DNA from: CAJXII01 sp965242915
GTDB lineage: Bacteria > Campylobacterota > Campylobacteria > Campylobacterales > Arcobacteraceae
DNA length: 64,000 nt
Reading direction: 5' to 3'
Assembly (NCBI GenBank): GCA_965242915.1
Contig: CBDETN010000024.1
Span: forward strand, 62,001 to 126,000
In this document: positions 61,252 through 64,000 of the stretch, piece after piece
Layout: the number at the start of each line of letters is the position of its first letter
How positions within the stretch are numbered: the first letter of the stretch is position 1
Translations under genes and position numbers: made by a program
The notes under the pieces: generated by a model
Databases searched by the model: none
Told to the model about the DNA's origin: nothing
Seen by the model: the letters and a program-made list of their open reading frames with translations, nothing else

Positions 61252-62063
61252 ATTTTTTCTAATATCTTATCAAGTTTGGCAGTTGATAAAATTCGTTTTA
61301 GATATCCCAAAATATAAGTAGCTTTTGTTATATAATATCTAGGCTTTACTTTTTTTGCAGTTATTATTTTTTCAACAATTTTAGCTACAGCAAGAGAAGG
61401 TAAAGTAAATGGTACATCACTTTTATTTGAACTTAAACTTTTTTCATAATTATCTTTAAATCTTGAATTTTTTATATCTATATTTTGTATGATTTTTTCT
61501 TTTGCATTATCTCTAAACTCACTTATTACGGGACCTGTATTTAACAAAGTTACATCTATGTTGGTGTCATACAGTTCCAATCTCAAAGTGTCCGTAAGCC
61601 CCTCAACAGCATATTTACTGGCGTTATAAGCACCTCTTAATTTAAGTGAAACAAGTCCTAATACTGAACTGTGTTGTATTATTTTTCCATAACCTTGTCT
61701 TTTCATAATTTCTAAAACTTGAAATGTCACTTCGTGTAATCCAAATACATTAGTTTCAAACTGTTCTTTGAGCACATCAGTTGTTAAATCTTCTAAGGCT
61801 CCTGGTTGTCCATAACCCGCGTTGTTAAATACAATATCCAAAGTTCCATCAGTTTGGTTAAGAACTTTGTCTAAAGTAAATTTAATCGTTTTGGGCTTTG
61901 TAACATCAAGTAAAAATGAAGTTAAACCCAACTTTTGCAAACTTGTTACATCTTCTTCGCATCTCGCTGTTGCAAATACCTTATAACCCTTATCTTTTAG
62001 ATAAAGAGCGGTTTGTTTTCCAATACCGGTAGAACAACCTGTGATTAAAACACTACTGCTCAT
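61248..62063 (-). CDS. Short-chain dehydrogenase/reductase
   Basis: A 271-aa classical SDR with cofactor loop LITGCSTGIGKQTA, NNAGYGQPG, Ser in HSSVLGLVS and the catalytic YNASKYAVEGL. The C-terminal extension is basic and hydrophobic. Substrate unknown. Overlaps the nitroreductase gene by 11 bp, suggesting co-expression. Confidence 0.92.
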   Translation of the reverse strand: MSSSVLITGCSTGIGKQTALYLKDKGYKVFATARCEEDVTSLQKLGLTSFLLDVTKPKTIKFTLDKVLNQTDGTLDIVFNNAGYGQPGALEDLTTDVLKEQFETNVFGLHEVTFQVLEIMKRQGYGKIIQHSSVLGLVSLKLRGAYNASKYAVEGLTDTLRLELYDTNIDVTLLNTGPVISEFRDNAKEKIIQNIDIKNSRFKDNYEKSLSSNKSDVPFTLPSLAVAKIVEKIITAKKVKPRYYITKATYILGYLKRILSTAKLDKILEKI

Positions 62064-62634
62064 CTATTAATACTTCTGATAACCTTCTTTTAGGTACAAA
62101 ATGAGTTCCATCTTTACCTCTAAAATAGTTTGTATCATTTTTGACATCTACAACTTTTATCTCTTCGTCACGAATGCCAAGTGCTATTATAAACATAGGT
62201 TCAAGATTATCTTCAAGTTTAAACAACTGTTTAAAGCCAATCTTATCAATAGAAGCCAATATACATCCGGCATATCCTTTTGCAGTTGCTCCTAACATAA
62301 TAGTTTGCATAGCTATACCACTGTCAATAGCACTAAATCCTTCAATACTAGTATCGTTTATTACTAAAATATAAGCAGACGGTTTTTCATCTTCTTTTTG
62401 ATTCCAATCTTTTAAATGTGCAGCCCAAACTAATGGTTTATACACTTCATCTTTAATTTCATCATCTGTAATGGCGATATATTTTAACGGCTGCATATTT
62501 TTTCCGCTGCTGACAGTTCTAGCTATATCAATTAATTCAACCAATTCATCTTTTTTGATAATCGTATTTGGTTTAAATCGTCTGACACATCTTGTATTAT
62601 TTACTATATTTTTAAAATCATTAAATTTAGACAT
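62053..62634 (-). CDS. Nitroreductase-family FMN protein
   Basis: A 193-aa protein with TRCVRRFKPNTIIKKDELVE and SSGKNMQPLKYI (FMN contacts), the family pattern near residues 13-55, and GIAMQTIMLGATAKGYAGCI in the second half. Likely an NAD(P)H-dependent reductase of unknown substrate. The upstream 198-bp gap to the SulP gene contains only A/T-rich promoter-like sequence. Confidence 0.87.
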   Translation of the reverse strand: MSKFNDFKNIVNNTRCVRRFKPNTIIKKDELVELIDIARTVSSGKNMQPLKYIAITDDEIKDEVYKPLVWAAHLKDWNQKEDEKPSAYILVINDTSIEGFSAIDSGIAMQTIMLGATAKGYAGCILASIDKIGFKQLFKLEDNLEPMFIIALGIRDEEIKVVDVKNDTNYFRGKDGTHFVPKRRLSEVLIDEQ

Positions 62635-62832
62635 GAAATCCCCCTTCGTATATTACACTATTATATCGTATGAACAAATTAAAAATGATTAAACAAAGTT
62701 AAGCATATAGAATATTAGAGAATTATATAATATGATAAACTTTATATCCATCCATTATAGTTTGAGACTCTTTTAAGACTATGTAATTGTATAATTAGAT
62801 AAATTTATTTCGGAGTATATTAAAAATATTTT

Positions 62833-64000
62833 TTAATAATCATATGCTACTTTATATTTAGGATCATCCTCTTCATAAGTACAAAATTGTCCGGCATTTG
62901 TCATAATAGATTTACACTCAGCACTTAAGTGTCTGATTTTTATTGTTTTATTTGCTTCAAGATATCTTTTTGTAATTGCATCAATAGCTTCAACACCTGA
63001 TATATCCATAACTCTTGCATCTTTAAAATCAAGAACAACAACTTCAGGATCATGGGCTAAATCAAATTGTTCATTAAAAGCAGTTACTGAACCAAAAAAC
63101 AATGGACCGTCAAAATCATATATTTTAGTTCCGTCATCTTCAAGATGAGTACGAGCAGTTACCTTTGCGTGTTTCCAAGCAAACACAAGTGCAGATATAA
63201 TAACTCCGGAGATAACAGCAATTGCTAAATCTGCAACAATAGTGATAGATGTAACAGTAACTAAAACAAAAGCATCACTTCGAGGCATTTTTGTAATTCT
63301 GGCAAAACTACTCCACTCAAATGTTCCAATTGCTACCATAAACATAATACCAACAAGAATAGCAACTGGGATTATATTTAAAATATCTGTCATGGTTGCA
63401 ACTAAAAGTATAAGTCCAATAGAAGCTGTAATTCCTGACAATCTACCCCAACCGCCTGATGTATAGTTAATGATTGATTGTCCTATCATTGCACATCCCG
63501 GCATCGCACCAAACATACCACAAGTGATATTTCCAGTACCTTGAGCTATACATTCTTGATTTGCACTGCCTCTTTTCCCGCTGATTTCATCTAAAACAGA
63601 AAGTGTAAGAAGTGATTCAATCACACCAACTAAAGCAACAATAACGGCATAAGGGAGAACCGTAATAAAAGCATCAAAATTCAGCAAAGTTGTCGGTATT
63701 TGAAAACTTGGTAATAAACCTTTAAACTGCGTAAGATTTGCTAAGTCACCTACAAGTTTAGTATCTAATCCAAACATATAAACTGCCATAGTAAATACAA
63801 TAATAGCAACCAGTCCGGAAGGGATTGCCGAAGTGATCTTTGGCAAAAAATACATAGTAGCCATAGTTCCGGCAATGATAATATACATCAGCATTCCTGA
63901 ATTATCTAAAAACTTAAACTGGCTGGTTGCAATAACGACAGCAAGACCATTTACAAATCCATGAAGTGCAGGTTGCGGCACTAAACGGATAAATTTACCC
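62833..64000 (-). CDS. SulP-family anion transporter with STAS domain (5' partial)
   Basis: The frame is open to the right edge; the GTG at 63981 is an internal Val within RLVPQPALHGFVNGLAVVI, a conserved SulP transmembrane stretch, so the start is outside the window. About ten membrane helices of the transport domain are present, followed by a STAS domain (VVVLDFKDARVMDISGVEAID). This short-STAS type includes sulfate and bicarbonate transporters; the substrate cannot be told from sequence. Confidence 0.92.
   Translation of the reverse strand, partial: GKFIRLVPQPALHGFVNGLAVVIATSQFKFLDNSGMLMYIIIAGTMATMYFLPKITSAIPSGLVAIIVFTMAVYMFGLDTKLVGDLANLTQFKGLLPSFQIPTTLLNFDAFITVLPYAVIVALVGVIESLLTLSVLDEISGKRGSANQECIAQGTGNITCGMFGAMPGCAMIGQSIINYTSGGWGRLSGITASIGLILLVATMTDILNIIPVAILVGIMFMVAIGTFEWSSFARITKMPRSDAFVLVTVTSITIVADLAIAVISGVIISALVFAWKHAKVTARTHLEDDGTKIYDFDGPLFFGSVTAFNEQFDLAHDPEVVVLDFKDARVMDISGVEAIDAITKRYLEANKTIKIRHLSAECKSIMTNAGQFCTYEEDDPKYKVAYDY

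Overview
This window looks like chromosomal DNA from a Campylobacterota (epsilonproteobacterial) species. The DNA is very AT-rich. The housekeeping genes (uvrA, queA, tatC-tatB, ftsY, rny, murJ, an msbA-like gene, a dimeric dUTPase, a late cobalamin operon) are of the kind found in Sulfurimonas/Arcobacter-type genomes. The genus is an inference from composition and protein style; no rRNA is present to confirm it.

Positions 1-23328 hold the most unusual locus. It is a tandem series of five two-gene cassettes followed by a complete type I secretion system (ABC transporter, HlyD-like adaptor, TolC-like channel). In each cassette a small membrane-anchored protein, which I read as an immunity protein, is followed within 1-19 bp by a gene with a variable N-terminal domain: a class 3 lipase (first and last cassettes), an unknown helical domain, a putative His/Cys papain-like domain, or a glycine-rich hydrophobic domain plus LysM. 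All five N-termini are joined through the same Q-rich linker to a nearly identical Ca-binding domain that starts at an Asp-Pro bond, as in the self-processing module of Neisseria FrpC. Only the last gene (2815 aa) continues into about 8.6 near-identical 657-bp RTX repeats and a C-terminal secretion signal. The four upstream copies are truncated at different points. The simplest model is a polymorphic RTX toxin locus: one expressed, secretable toxin plus a reservoir of payload-immunity cassettes that can replace its N-terminus by recombination between direct repeats, with Ca-triggered Asp-Pro cleavage to release the payload. This is inference from sequence architecture.

Positions 23399-29631 carry housekeeping genes: uvrA, converging on queA-tatC-tatB, then a TerB/J-domain protein, a BFD-type 2Fe-2S protein and a small unknown gene.

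Positions 29632-46083 are a cobalamin uptake and late-assembly operon (btuB, btuF, btuD, btuC, cobJ, a bluB-like remnant, a small membrane ORF, cobT, cobU, cobC, cobQ, cbiB, a Cys-rich protein, cobS). It is split between cobC and cobQ by a five-gene accessory island (SWIM/zinc-ribbon protein, DUF2971, DinD, truncated DUF1016, RhuM), in which a repeated TGACATACTTTT element precedes three of the genes.

Positions 46070-57686 are on the minus strand. A long tightly packed operon (tlpA-like, ftsY, secreted endonuclease/phosphatase, murJ, msbA-like, pyrD, type IIG restriction-modification gene) ends where an IS3-family element has cut off the 3' end of the restriction-modification gene. The dUTPase gene lies beyond the IS. 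Positions 57741-61251 are a plus-strand run (5-formyl-THF cyclo-ligase, rny, rsmD, Dpp/Opp-type permease). The window closes with an SDR oxidoreductase, a nitroreductase and a SulP transporter that runs off the right edge. No tRNA, rRNA or CRISPR array was seen.
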